DNA from: Vibrio artabrorum
Lineage (GTDB): Bacteria > Pseudomonadota > Gammaproteobacteria > Enterobacterales > Vibrionaceae
Reading direction: 5' to 3'
DNA length: 64,000 bases
NCBI RefSeq assembly: GCF_024347295.1
Contig: NZ_AP025459.1
Location: 372,001 to 436,000 of the forward strand
The position numbers were made by a program, and so were the translations under genes. How positions within the stretch are numbered: the first letter of the stretch is position 1; every line of letters begins with the position of its first letter. A model generated the notes under the pieces. It was not told where the DNA came from, made no database searches, and saw only the letters and a list, made by a program, of their open reading frames with translations. This document shows positions 32,252 through 43,616 of the stretch, piece by piece.

Positions 32252-35231
32252 ATTAACAAAATTTACTTTATTTTTTATCGCGATATTCACTATAGCTAGT
32301 GGTTGTAAGTCTGAAGATATTTTTGAAGATAATACTGCAGTAACAATGATTCAGGTGACTCCTCCTATTACCAGCCTTGCTAAAGGTAACTCGACACAGC
32401 TGACGGCAACAGCGTTCTATGCAGATGGTCGTAGTAGAGATGTAACAGAAACCGTAAAGTGGCAACCAGCGGATTCAAATATTGCAACGGTGACGCCTCA
32501 AGGTCTATTGATAGGGGCTGATGCGGGAAATACCGAGGTGACTGCAAGTTTAGGTAGCGTAAGCAGTCAAGATAGTGGCAGTAAAGTTGATGTGGCGGTC
32601 TCTAACGCAGTATTGACGGAAATACACCTTACGCCGCCGCAAGTATCGATTCCGAAAGGAACGACGAAGCAGCTCGGGGCACAGGGTCTATACAGCGATG
32701 GTCATTCTCACAATTTGACGCAATCGGTGTCATGGCAATCAACGGATCCAAATATAGCTAGGGTGACGTCTCATGGTTTATTGATAGGGGCTGATGCGGG
32801 AAATACCGAGGTGACTGCAAGTTTAGGTAGCGTAAGCAGTCAAGATAGTGGCAGTAAAGTTGATGTGGCGGTTTCTAATGCAGTATTGACGGAAATACTC
32901 CTTACGCCGCCGCTAGTATCGATCCCGAAGGAAACGACGATGCAGATCAGTGCACGGGGTCTATACAGCGATGGTTATTCTCACGATTTGACACAATCGG
33001 TGTCATGGCAATCCGCGGATCCAAATATAGCTACGGTGACGCCTCAAGGCTTATTGACGGGGGCCGATGGGGGAAACACCGAGGTGACTGCGAGTTTAGG
33101 TAGCGTAAGCAGTCGAGATAGTGGGAGTAAAGTTGATGTGGCGATCTCGAATGCAGTATTGACGGAAATACACCTTACGCCGCCGCTAGTATCGCTCCCG
33201 AAAGAAACGACGAAGCAGCTCAGTGCACAGGGCCTATACAGTGATGGTCACTCTTATGATTTGACGCAGTCAGTGTCATGGCAACCAGCGGCTCCAAATA
33301 TTGCAACGGTGACACCTCAAGGTTTATTGACAGGGGTAGTTGCGGGGAATACCGAGGTGACTGCAAGTTTAGGTCGCGTAAGCAGTCGAGATAGTAGCAG
33401 TAAAGTTAATGTGGCGATCTCGAATGCAGTATTGACGGAAATACATCTTACGCCGGCGCAAGTATCGATCCCGAAAGAAACGACGAAGCAGCTCAGGGCA
33501 CAGGGTGTATACAGCGATGGCTCTTCTCACGATTTGACGCAATCGGTGTCATGGCAATCAGCGGATCCAAATATTGCAACGGTGACACCTCAAGGTTTAT
33601 TGACAGGAGTCGATGGGGGAAATACCGAGGTGACTGCGAGTTTAGGTAACGTAAGCAGTCAAGATAGTGGGAGTACAGTTGATGTGGCGATCTCGAATGC
33701 AGTATTGACGGAAATACATCTTACGCCGGCGCAAGTATCGATCCCGAAAGGAACGACGATGCAGCTTACGGCACAGGGTCTATACAGCGATGGTCACTCT
33801 TATGATTTGACGCAATTGGTGTCATGGCAACCAGCGGATCCAAATATTGCAACGGTGACGTCTCAAGGTTTATTGATAGGAGTAGATGCGGGGAATACCG
33901 AGGTGATCGCGAGTTTAGGTAGCGTAACCAGTCGAGATAGTGGAAGTACAGTTGATGTGGCGATCTCGAATGCAGTATTGACGGAAATACACCTTACGCC
34001 AGCTTCGACGTCGTTGATAGTAGGCAGTACTTCGCAGCTAATTGCTATGGGTACATATAGTGACAAGAGTCAGAAAAATATTACATCTGAAGTGTTGTGG
34101 CAGAGCGCACAACCAAGGATTGCTACTGTGACTCAAGGTGGTGGTTTAGTTACAGGGGTAGCAGACGGAACAGCAACGATATCAGCGATAAAAGGAACTG
34201 TGGTAAGCAGTAACACTGCCGGTATTTCAGTACAGAATGCTACTATTACAAAGTTGTCTCTTGAGATTGGGCCGAACAATACCTTACGCAATTTTGCAAT
34301 TGGTTTTGTTGGAGATATGAGTCCTGAGTTTAGAGTGATGGCGGAGCTCTCTAATGGAAATAAGATCAATGTCACTTCTTCGGCGGTTATTAGTTTATTA
34401 AATTGTCCTAACTGTGGTTCTGTAAATAAAGTATCCGATTATTTTAAGATCAATTTTCTAGCTCAAGGCGTCGTAAATGTACATGCTATATATCATGGAA
34501 AATATGCCACAAGTAACAATATAACGGTTATTAATCGCATTGATAAGTTAACAAGAGAAAACGTTGAAAGTACCATCGATCTATTAGTTCAATCAGGCAA
34601 TCCTAGGGGGTTTATCTTTTTTAATGAAAAAGACTTGGATATTGGTGGTGAGGTATACCATAGAGTAATATCATTGTCATTGACTAGTGTTTTACAACAT
34701 GACGGGGGAAATAATTCCGCCACTTACTATGATGTTATAATGTCGCAAACAGTGGCTGGAATAACGACGTTGTCGCGAGCAGGAATATACGAACAATTAT
34801 CAGGTGACAGTTTTGATTATGTTAGACCCTTTAGGCCGAACTATGCTTGGTTTGGAACTCTTAGGAGTATTCCATCGCCTACACCAGAAAGCATTGTTTT
34901 AGCTCAAAATTTAGATAAAATATGGGGAGAAAAGGTCGGAAATGATTACTTTAAAGCCCCAGATAGTACTACAAGGAATTGGAGTGACGCTAATCTGTAT
35001 TGTCAAAATCGAAAATGGGAACTACCAGATAAAAATGAGTTAATTCAAGCTTTACGAGGTTGGAACTCAGCAGACATTGATGGTAAACATTATTGGACAA
35101 GTACACCAGATATTACAAACTTAGGTTCTACGGATTACTATGCTATTGATGATTTATCTACATCATGGACTGCAAGCTCTAAAAATGAATCAAAATTGTT
35201 TTCTGTGATATGTGTGCGTAAAAATATTTAA
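32244..35231 (+). CDS. Ig-like (BIg2-type) repeat lipoprotein, putative surface adhesin
   Basis: A 995-residue lipoprotein with signal MNRLTKFTLFFIAIFTIASGC and Cys near residue 21. Residues 33-122 are a BIg2 Ig-like domain, residues 123-577 are five near-identical 91-residue copies (each VLTEIHLTP, then a Trp-containing core SVSWQ, ending SNA), and residues 578-666 are a diverged copy. Another diverged Ig-like stretch follows (TITKLSLEIGP to about 765). The C-terminal ~100 residues (WSDANLYCQNRKWELPDKNEL, HYWTSTPD, FSVICVRK) look like the DUF1566/Lcl C-terminal domain of adhesins. The start was chosen at 32244 because the lipobox follows. It overlaps the ompA-like stop (ATGAATAG). Adhesion is inferred from the fold; it might instead be a receptor or phage-defence decoy. 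Confidence 0.85.
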   Translation: MNRLTKFTLFFIAIFTIASGCKSEDIFEDNTAVTMIQVTPPITSLAKGNSTQLTATAFYADGRSRDVTETVKWQPADSNIATVTPQGLLIGADAGNTEVTASLGSVSSQDSGSKVDVAVSNAVLTEIHLTPPQVSIPKGTTKQLGAQGLYSDGHSHNLTQSVSWQSTDPNIARVTSHGLLIGADAGNTEVTASLGSVSSQDSGSKVDVAVSNAVLTEILLTPPLVSIPKETTMQISARGLYSDGYSHDLTQSVSWQSADPNIATVTPQGLLTGADGGNTEVTASLGSVSSRDSGSKVDVAISNAVLTEIHLTPPLVSLPKETTKQLSAQGLYSDGHSYDLTQSVSWQPAAPNIATVTPQGLLTGVVAGNTEVTASLGRVSSRDSSSKVNVAISNAVLTEIHLTPAQVSIPKETTKQLRAQGVYSDGSSHDLTQSVSWQSADPNIATVTPQGLLTGVDGGNTEVTASLGNVSSQDSGSTVDVAISNAVLTEIHLTPAQVSIPKGTTMQLTAQGLYSDGHSYDLTQLVSWQPADPNIATVTSQGLLIGVDAGNTEVIASLGSVTSRDSGSTVDVAISNAVLTEIHLTPASTSLIVGSTSQLIAMGTYSDKSQKNITSEVLWQSAQPRIATVTQGGGLVTGVADGTATISAIKGTVVSSNTAGISVQNATITKLSLEIGPNNTLRNFAIGFVGDMSPEFRVMAELSNGNKINVTSSAVISLLNCPNCGSVNKVSDYFKINFLAQGVVNVHAIYHGKYATSNNITVINRIDKLTRENVESTIDLLVQSGNPRGFIFFNEKDLDIGGEVYHRVISLSLTSVLQHDGGNNSATYYDVIMSQTVAGITTLSRAGIYEQLSGDSFDYVRPFRPNYAWFGTLRSIPSPTPESIVLAQNLDKIWGEKVGNDYFKAPDSTTRNWSDANLYCQNRKWELPDKNELIQALRGWNSADIDGKHYWTSTPDITNLGSTDYYAIDDLSTSWTASSKNESKLFSVICVRKNI
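32340..34241 (+). repeat. Seven tandem Ig-domain repeats, five of exactly 273 bp
   Basis: Unit starts at 32340, 32610, 32883, 33156, 33429, 33702 and 33975. The first unit is 270 bp, the next five are 273 bp, and the last is 267 bp and diverged. Copies 2-6 are near identical over long stretches and so prone to recombination-driven copy-number change. Confidence 0.92.
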
Positions 35232-35277
35232 TGGTGTAGGTGTTAAATAGTCGCTTATAAGCCCGTATTTTATATAG

Positions 35278-35307
35278 AAATCCCTCACGTATGTAAGGGA
35301 TTTTTTT
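35278..35307 (+). terminator. Terminator of the OmpA/Ig-lipoprotein operon
   Basis: The stem aaatccct / agggattt with seven Ts lies 45 bp after the stop codon. The T-run coincides with the left edge of repeat copy B, as in copy A. Confidence 0.85.
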
Positions 35308-35658
35308 AGTGTTCGGGATGTGCTTTATTGGTGATGTGCTGATTGTCTTGATTTTAGCTTTTTGTTCCCAGTCTCTTTTGTTTAATTATTAAGTCTAAAT
35401 TGCTTGTACTGGTTTTGTTGGCTCTGAAGTTTCTCCAGGGCTTGAGCCATCGTTTGTTATGTGGTCATATTTCTCGGTTAAGTGATCTTGAATCTTTTGG
35501 TGGTATGCGCCGTTCAGTTTGTAGAAGCGGAAGTAGATGATTAACGCAATGGCAAAGAAGAAAGCGGGTAGGCCAACCATGATACATTGCATACTGAATA
35601 CGGTTTCAGGGCTTTGCGTTACGTTGGGCACATAGTCAACCGCGGTGAGGGCGATACC
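35303..35658. repeat. 356-bp direct repeat, copy B
   Basis: Second copy of 30150-30505 with about eight scattered mismatches. It contains the last ~88 codons of melB and downstream sequence. The two copies bracket the 4.8-kb OmpA/Ig cassette. Confidence 0.9.
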
Positions 35659-35938
35659 AAGAAACAAGCGATCAACAAGATGGTAAAAATCTGAAAGCCA
35701 AATCCTTTGTTGTCACCACCTACGTAATTCACGAAAGGCATTGCGATAGCCGCAGTTACAATCCAAGCTAGGCTTACAAAGAAGCGAGGGTATGGGACGA
35801 GCTCTTCACGTTCACGCTTATCCAAGGTCAGTGTTGGGACCAGTGACCAAAAAGGAATATCCATTAATGTATAGGTCATGCCCCATAGAATATAGGTGAC
35901 AGCAGCGTAAGCGATCAGCCAAGGGCCATTAACCGTTA
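35395..35938 (-). pseudogene. melB: melB relic with internal deletion and frameshift
   Basis: Reading on the minus strand, the right part encodes [20 protein letters not shown], then [18 protein letters not shown] and [22 protein letters not shown]. This matches the first half of MelB (helices 3-6). It then jumps at about 35660, out of frame, to [15 protein letters not shown] and the C-terminus. About 200 central residues are deleted. The 5' ~90 codons are also missing: sequence past about 35938 belongs to melR. The gene is non-functional. The two melB fragments in the window differ in what they keep, so one is a partial duplication. Confidence 0.88.
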
Positions 35939-35940
35939 AA

Positions 35941-36288
35941 GATATCGCTGAACATATTGGGTTACACAGCAACTACGCGATGAACGTATTTCAGCGAACG
36001 ATGCAGATGACCATTAAGCAGTACATAACTGCGATGCGCATCAACCATGCTCGTGCTTTGCTGAGTGATACGGATAGAACCATTCTCGATATCTCACTTA
36101 CGGTGGGCTTCAATTCGAGCAGCCGATTCTATGAAACCTTCCAAACATACATTGGTGTTACGCCGACTCAATATAGAAAACTGGCTAGGGAAGATCACCG
36201 ATGGAGCAGTCATGGGGCCAGCCCGCTATATGACCTTGAGAAAGGAGCGTGTGATGGGAAAAGGCCGTTAACGACGACGGACAGTTAG
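35941..36288 (+). pseudogene. melR: melR 3' fragment (AraC-family regulator)
   Basis: The AraC-type DNA-binding domain only: [59 protein letters not shown] and GVTPTQYRKLA. E. coli MelR has almost the same text in its C-terminal domain (GLHPNYAM, MKQYITAMRINHVRALLSDTD). The N-terminal cupin half is gone; homology starts in frame at 35941 directly after the melB fragment, so a single deletion fused the two divergent genes. An internal ATG at 35980 exists but would make a crippled HTH protein. The extra tail after the conserved end is unrelated. Confidence 0.88.
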
Positions 36289-36308
36289 CGGTATTAGCCC
36301 GATAAAAC

Positions 36309-36337
36309 AAAAACCACAGCGTTTTGCTGTGGCTTTT
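36309..36337 (+). terminator. Terminator after melR relic
   Basis: The stem ccacagc / gctgtgg has a GTTTT loop and is followed by C then four Ts. It also precedes the convergent ygjK gene end. Confidence 0.65.
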
Positions 36338-36431
36338 GAAGCCGATTTGACGAGGGTTAAGCCATGGCCGATGGTAGGGGGATCATCGGTAACACAGAAT
36401 GCTTGACTCGTTAATGGCTAAACAAAGGCTG

Positions 36432-39206
<2,775 letters not shown>

Positions 39207-39300
39207 TCAGCCTTATTTGTTTCACTTATTGGTATGAGAAAAGAACGCGTATTTACGTCTATTCTTTTTTATTCCACTTGTTTAAATAACAAGTGACTAA

Positions 39301-40068
39301 TTATTCTTCGTTTGCCATCGATATGGCTTTTAATAATTCACCATCAATATTAGGAATCGTATCAGAAAGAAATATTTGATTGCCTGGTGTGTAGGTCATC
39401 AATACATTTCTGAGCCGTTCACCGCCTTCTCCACTCTTGTTTTGTACATCAAACTCAATCAGTTTGTTGTACACCTCGTTCGCCAGTTTCTCTTCTTGCT
39501 CTTCAGTTATTGCAATGCGTCCCATACAGATTGGGGGGCGCACATCATGGCTGAAAACTTCATTTCTAAAACGTTTAGCGAATAAGGTGTCAAGCTTAGA
39601 ACCTTCTTCAAAAATAAAACGACCTTGATCTTTAAATCGGTATTGTTCATCACCTTTTAATTCAACATAATCCATCATTTCTAATGCGCGAAAATATATG
39701 GCCACGGATGTATGGCTCAGTTGGTATTTATTAGCGATCTCTTGTGGTGAACACTCTTTTCGTCGTAATAGATATAAAAAATCAAATAAGTATGGATATT
39801 GGTGGAATATTTCACTGTTAATATCGGTGATAAATTGCTCATTCTCTTGTTGCAACTGTTTGCCACGCACAGAGAGTTCTATCAAGTCAGTATCTAAATG
39901 AGTGGCGTACGAAAGTATTTTGTCTAGCCCTAAAGACGTATTGTGCAGTTGCCTTTTAATGGTTGAGAGAGGAATGGCCATCCCTGCAGAAAGGTCTGAG
40001 TAACAAATCCCTTTCTCTTTAATTTTTTCTCGTAAAGCGGCAAGTAAATACGTTGCAGAATTATTCAT
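39301..40068 (-). CDS. Unclassified HTH transcriptional regulator
   Basis: A 255-residue protein of unknown family with two DNA-binding-like regions. Residues 5-60 form an XRE-type HTH (SDLSAGMAIPLSTIKRQL). Residues 85-150 form a winged-helix-like segment (PQEIANKYQLSHTSVAIYFRALEMMDYVEL) with a following beta-rich wing. The C-terminal 90 residues have no recognisable ligand domain. It lies 178 bp upstream of ygjK on the same strand, so it is the likely local regulator of the glycosidase (inference). Its own leader carries competing stem-loops (40083-40160). The ribosome-binding site is weak (agg 11 nt upstream). Confidence 0.72.
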   Translation of the reverse strand: MNNSATYLLAALREKIKEKGICYSDLSAGMAIPLSTIKRQLHNTSLGLDKILSYATHLDTDLIELSVRGKQLQQENEQFITDINSEIFHQYPYLFDFLYLLRRKECSPQEIANKYQLSHTSVAIYFRALEMMDYVELKGDEQYRFKDQGRFIFEEGSKLDTLFAKRFRNEVFSHDVRPPICMGRIAITEEQEEKLANEVYNKLIEFDVQNKSGEGGERLRNVLMTYTPGNQIFLSDTIPNIDGELLKAISMANEE

Positions 40069-40651
40069 CTAACAATGCCTGTTTTATTATCGTCAGCATC
40101 CCTGATAATAAACTCAAGAGAGTCCTACTCTTGTGATGCTGGTTCCAAATATCCCCAGCATTTAATATGAGTTAAAAACTTTTAAAAATTGTAGCTTTTA
40201 CTTATTGTGATTGAACAAGTTTCATTCAATGTGATTATTATTTAACTCTTCATCAGTATGGCGATGAGTATAATTGTTTTGATGTGTAAAATTAAGTTTA
40301 TGGTGGTTTTTAGTAAAATTTTCTTTCGAGAGGCTGATTTATTAGGTGGGAGGTATCAAAAAATTGCACTTCGTAATTTAGTCTAGCTTGATATCACAAA
40401 ATATTCGTAAGTGACTGGTATTTCATTGACTTAGTGACCAGTAAAAAGCTTGTTATAAGGAGTGAGGAAGTTGGTTAAATGGAGAGTGTTATTATTGAAG
40501 CACCATCAAATTATATACTAAATTTCAACGTTGCTCATATATTTTGGTTTCCATATATTGCTAGAGTCATAATTTTTGATGCCCAATAGTGGAGTAGATA
40601 TGCTTCTGCGTATTTCTATTGTTATGCTCTGAGCATTGTACTCATTTTCAG
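40069..40651. other. 583-bp intergenic region upstream of the HTH gene
   Basis: No protein gene. The left 90 bp hold mutually exclusive stem-loops (next entry). The rest is AT-rich with scattered short direct repeats and no clear terminator. The 3' end of the acetyltransferase gene borders it on the right. Confidence 0.5.
40083..40160 (-). promoter_or_regulatory. Structured leader with competing stem-loops
   Basis: Arms tttattatc (40083-40091) and gataataaa (40104-40112) pair. So do cagcatc (40094-40100) with gatgctg (40135-40141), enclosing caagag / ctcttg. Also tgctgg (40137-40142) pairs with ccagca (40155-40160). Several of these cannot form together, the layout of an attenuator or operator array before the HTH gene. 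Confidence 0.4.
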
Positions 40652-41230
40652 TTAACGGTCGTCAGTTGGCTGTTCAGTATTCAAATATCTAATCAACTTC
40701 GCAGGCGTGCCGCCGTACAAGCAGTCTGGTGGTACATCACTGTTGACCACAGAGTTCGCTGCGATAACCGAGCGAGCGCCAATCGTTACGCCTTGGTTAA
40801 TGACCGAGTTGCCACCAATCCAAACATCATCTTCGATTGTTATCGGTAGACAGAAAGTTTCCCATTTACGACGACTACGATAATCAAGAGAGTGTGATGG
40901 AGTATAGAATTGAGCATTTGGCCCCACCAAAACATGGTTGCCAATTTTGATATTCGCGCCATCAAGCATTACCACGTTCATGTTGATAAAGGTGTCGTGA
41001 CCGATTTCAATGGTTTTGCCAAACTCGCAATGAAAAGGAGGGCGAACAACGCTGCTGCCTACTTTACCAAACAGATTGGCTTGAAGGCTTGGTTGCTGAG
41101 TCTCGTCTGAACATTGATTGAAGTCTGACAGCGCCTTGCTGGCATGCGTGCGCATCTGGCTAATTTCATGGTCTGCACCATCAAAAATCTCGCCGGACAG
41201 CATTTTATCGAGTTCTGTTTTCGTTTTCAT
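40652..41230 (-). CDS. Maltose/galactoside-type O-acetyltransferase (left-handed beta-helix)
   Basis: A 192-residue acetyl-CoA-dependent sugar O-acetyltransferase of the NodL/LacA/Maa group. It has the N-terminal Maa domain (MLSGEIFDGADHE) and then hexapeptide repeats: FGKTIEIGHDTFINMNVVMLDGANIKIG, the catalytic-His region YTPSHSLDY, and ITIEDDVWIGGNSVINQGVTIGARSVIAANSVV. It ends GGTPAKLIRYL. Cytoplasmic trimer. I start it at the ATG at 41230; an upstream ATG at 41260 has no ribosome-binding site. It is monocistronic; the acceptor sugar is unknown. Confidence 0.88.
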   Translation of the reverse strand: MKTKTELDKMLSGEIFDGADHEISQMRTHASKALSDFNQCSDETQQPSLQANLFGKVGSSVVRPPFHCEFGKTIEIGHDTFINMNVVMLDGANIKIGNHVLVGPNAQFYTPSHSLDYRSRRKWETFCLPITIEDDVWIGGNSVINQGVTIGARSVIAANSVVNSDVPPDCLYGGTPAKLIRYLNTEQPTDDR

Positions 41231-41282
41231 TGCTTGCATCTCACTGGTCAATACAAGCATTAGAATACCGATAATTGGACAT

Positions 41283-41313
41283 AAAAAAAGAGAAAAGCCT
41301 AAGCCTTTCTCTT
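41283..41313 (-). terminator. Terminator of add
   Basis: The palindromic stem aagagaaa / tttctctt encloses agcctaagcc and is followed by seven Ts on the minus strand. It lies 75 bp beyond the add stop. Confidence 0.8.
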
Positions 41314-41386
41314 CCTGTTTTATGTCTCTAAGTGAGCCTTGATTAACTTAACTTAACTTAATAAAGGCAAAGACAAGCTCTACAAA

Positions 41387-42385
41387 TTAGATTTGTTCAA
41401 CGAAACCCATTAGGTGCTGTTTCACTTCGTCTGAAGCAAAAGCGCTCTCTACCGAGTACTTGTAGATCTCTGCGTAGTCTTCTTGTGTTAGATCGAACGT
41501 TTCACATACACGCTTCACTTCGTTCGTCATGGTTGTGTTCGACACAGTGCGGTTGTCTGTGTTAATAGTCACAACGATGCCATCTTTCTTGAATTCAGCA
41601 ATTGGGTGGTCGCTGAATTTGTGAATACATTTAGTTTGCACGTTACTTGTTGGGCAAGTTTCAAGCGCAACCTGCTTCTCTTTTACGATGTTGTATGCGT
41701 CTTCGTTACCTTGGATGTGAACACCGTGGCCGATACGCTCAGCGTCAAGCAGTGTGACTGCATCGTAAACGTTCTGACCATGCCATTGCTCACCAGCGTG
41801 AACTGTCACACGGTAGCCTTTTTCGATCGCGTATTGCGTGTACTCAGGGAATTCTGCACAGAAGCCCGGTTTTTCACCGCCAGCGATATCAAATGCAACC
41901 ACGCCTTTACCTAGGTAAGGTTGGCCTGCGTCGATCACGTCTTTGATCGAATCTTTCGGGAACATACGCAGTACAGACATGATGTAGTTGCCCTTGATGT
42001 TGTATTTCTCTTCTGCACGCTTCATGCCTTTAACCGCACTTGCGATGATCGCATCAAGAGGCAAGCCCTTGTTTACGTGAAGAATCGGTGCAAAACGAAC
42101 TTCTAGGTATTTAACGTTCTCTAGTGCTGCGTCTTCGTAAAGCTCAAAAGAAATACGCTCAATTGCTTCTTCCGTTTGCATCACTTGCAGTGGCAGGCTA
42201 AAGCAAGCTAGGTACTCATCAAGGTTTTTGCAATCTTCAGGCACTGTTAGAGACTTTACTACCGCTTCACGATCTTCTGGAAGTTCAATTCCGTACTGTT
42301 TCGCCAGATCAATAATGGTGTCTGGACGAACACTTCCGTCTAGGTGGCAGTGTAGATCAATCTTAGGGAGTGCTAGAAAGTTCAT
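41387..42385 (-). CDS. add: Adenosine deaminase
   Basis: A 332-residue enzyme converting adenosine and deoxyadenosine to inosine and deoxyinosine in purine salvage. The metal-binding HxH lies in [12 protein letters not shown] near residues 12-16. [13 protein letters not shown] near 195 supplies His and the catalytic Glu, with a later His in RIGHGVHI near 218 and the metal Asp in [10 protein letters not shown] near 275. Length is standard. Cytoplasmic, transcribed divergently from the LysR gene at 42512. Confidence 0.95.
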   Translation of the reverse strand: MNFLALPKIDLHCHLDGSVRPDTIIDLAKQYGIELPEDREAVVKSLTVPEDCKNLDEYLACFSLPLQVMQTEEAIERISFELYEDAALENVKYLEVRFAPILHVNKGLPLDAIIASAVKGMKRAEEKYNIKGNYIMSVLRMFPKDSIKDVIDAGQPYLGKGVVAFDIAGGEKPGFCAEFPEYTQYAIEKGYRVTVHAGEQWHGQNVYDAVTLLDAERIGHGVHIQGNEDAYNIVKEKQVALETCPTSNVQTKCIHKFSDHPIAEFKKDGIVVTINTDNRTVSNTTMTNEVKRVCETFDLTQEDYAEIYKYSVESAFASDEVKQHLMGFVEQI

Positions 42386-42461
42386 GAGTATTCCTTAGGT
42401 CTATTATTTTTTGAGTTATTAACTCATAGGTTACATGGGCTTAAATTAACAAGTTTGTGAT

Positions 42462-42500
42462 ATGATTTAAAGTGACATAAAGTCATCATTAATCTGAATC
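42462..42500. promoter_or_regulatory. add/LysR divergent promoter region
   Basis: The 126-bp divergent gap contains tgac-ataaa-gtca and tgatatgattta motifs of the T-N11-A kind, the likely LysR-type binding region. Low confidence in exact bases. Confidence 0.3.
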
Positions 42501-42511
42501 TAAGGAATATC

Positions 42512-43447
42512 ATGGTAGATGTTAAGAGCTTACTCAAATGTGATATGAATTTACTGCTGTGTTTACACGTGTTGCTTGAAGAGCGCAGCGTGAGTAAAAC
42601 GGCAGAGCGATTGTTCCTTAGCCAGTCCGCGGTGAGTAAACAACTCACTAAGCTGCGTTCTTTGTTTGATGACCCTTTGTTTGAACGTGAGTCAAAAGGC
42701 CTGTTTCCAACCCCGAAAGCGACCTCTTTAGCGCCTAAGATTCATCAGATCCTGCTGCAAGTTGAACAGCTAACCGTGCCGGACATCTTTGAGCCGAAAA
42801 ACAGCGAACGCACTTTTAATATCGATCTTGTCGAAACCGCTTACACCGCTATTTACCCTAAATTTATGCCTAACGCGCTGGCAGATGCGCCGAACATTAC
42901 GGTAAACAGCACGACTTGGAGTAGCGAAACCTTTAAGCGTTTACTAAAGCGTGAGGTCGATTTCGGGATTGGGATTTTTGAGCTCGATGAAAGGGCGAGT
43001 ACCCACATTCAAAACATTCCTGCCGAGCTGAACCATGTCGAGTTGCTGCAAGATTACTCAGTGTGTTTAATGCGCAATGATCACCCAGTACTTCAAGAAG
43101 AGTGGAACCTGCAAGCCTTCCTTAAATACCGTCATATTCAGTTAGTGACCGGTGGCGTTGGCGACTGGCTGCTACTGGAAATCTTGCAATCCAAACAGCT
43201 TCAAATTAACAAAGCCGCCAACGTGTCAGACATCACCAGCGCAGTAAAGCTGTGCAAACAAAGCGATTTGCTGATGTGTTATCCGTACAACTCGGTTCGT
43301 GACTATATTGAGAGTGGCGAACTGGTGATGAAGCCGATTCCCATTGAGTTGGTTCCCGGTGGTTTGTTTCTGCTTTGGCACCGTTACTTTGACTCTGAAC
43401 CAAGCCACAAATGGCTTCGCGACCTGATCATAGAACAGACGCGATAA
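42512..43447 (+). CDS. LysR-family transcriptional regulator
   Basis: A 311-residue LysR-type regulator. The N-terminal winged HTH has LEERSVSKTAERLFLSQSAVSKQLTKLRSLFDDPLFERESKG, the standard LTTR signature, and a substrate-binding domain of two alpha/beta lobes follows (residues 95-305). Transcribed divergently from add with a 126-bp gap, so purine-nucleoside control of add is the simplest guess. The effector is unknown. The ribosome-binding site taagga precedes the ATG. Confidence 0.9.
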   Translation: MVDVKSLLKCDMNLLLCLHVLLEERSVSKTAERLFLSQSAVSKQLTKLRSLFDDPLFERESKGLFPTPKATSLAPKIHQILLQVEQLTVPDIFEPKNSERTFNIDLVETAYTAIYPKFMPNALADAPNITVNSTTWSSETFKRLLKREVDFGIGIFELDERASTHIQNIPAELNHVELLQDYSVCLMRNDHPVLQEEWNLQAFLKYRHIQLVTGGVGDWLLLEILQSKQLQINKAANVSDITSAVKLCKQSDLLMCYPYNSVRDYIESGELVMKPIPIELVPGGLFLLWHRYFDSEPSHKWLRDLIIEQTR

Positions 43448-43525
43448 ACAAGCGCACGGCAAGGTCCTTATCATTTTTATCCTAATCATAACTCGCTGAT
43501 ATTGATGAGAATAAATTTCACTGAT

Positions 43526-43569
43526 GAAGGCTAATTGCCGGTGTTATCCCGTTTCCATCTTTAGCCTTT
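43526..43569. terminator. Weak hairpin between convergent LysR and eda genes
   Basis: Arms aaggctaa and ttagcctt are separated by about 25 bases. No strong T-run, so a weak shared terminator at best. Confidence 0.35.
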
Positions 43570-43616
43570 ATGATTTAAGTGATATTGATTTTTAACAGAG
43601 ATACCTTTGCATTAAA

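Noticed and set aside
32340..34241. Regular repeats as a possible CRISPR or VNTR noncoding array
   Set aside because: The period is 273 bp, in frame, and the translation gives clear Ig-like domains.
35980..36288. Intact small AraC regulator
   Set aside because: Homology continues upstream of the ATG in frame and the N-terminal half is missing, so it is a melR remnant.
41341..41362. Short ttaac tandem repeat next to add
   Set aside because: Only three or four 5-bp units in AT-rich spacer; no sign of function.
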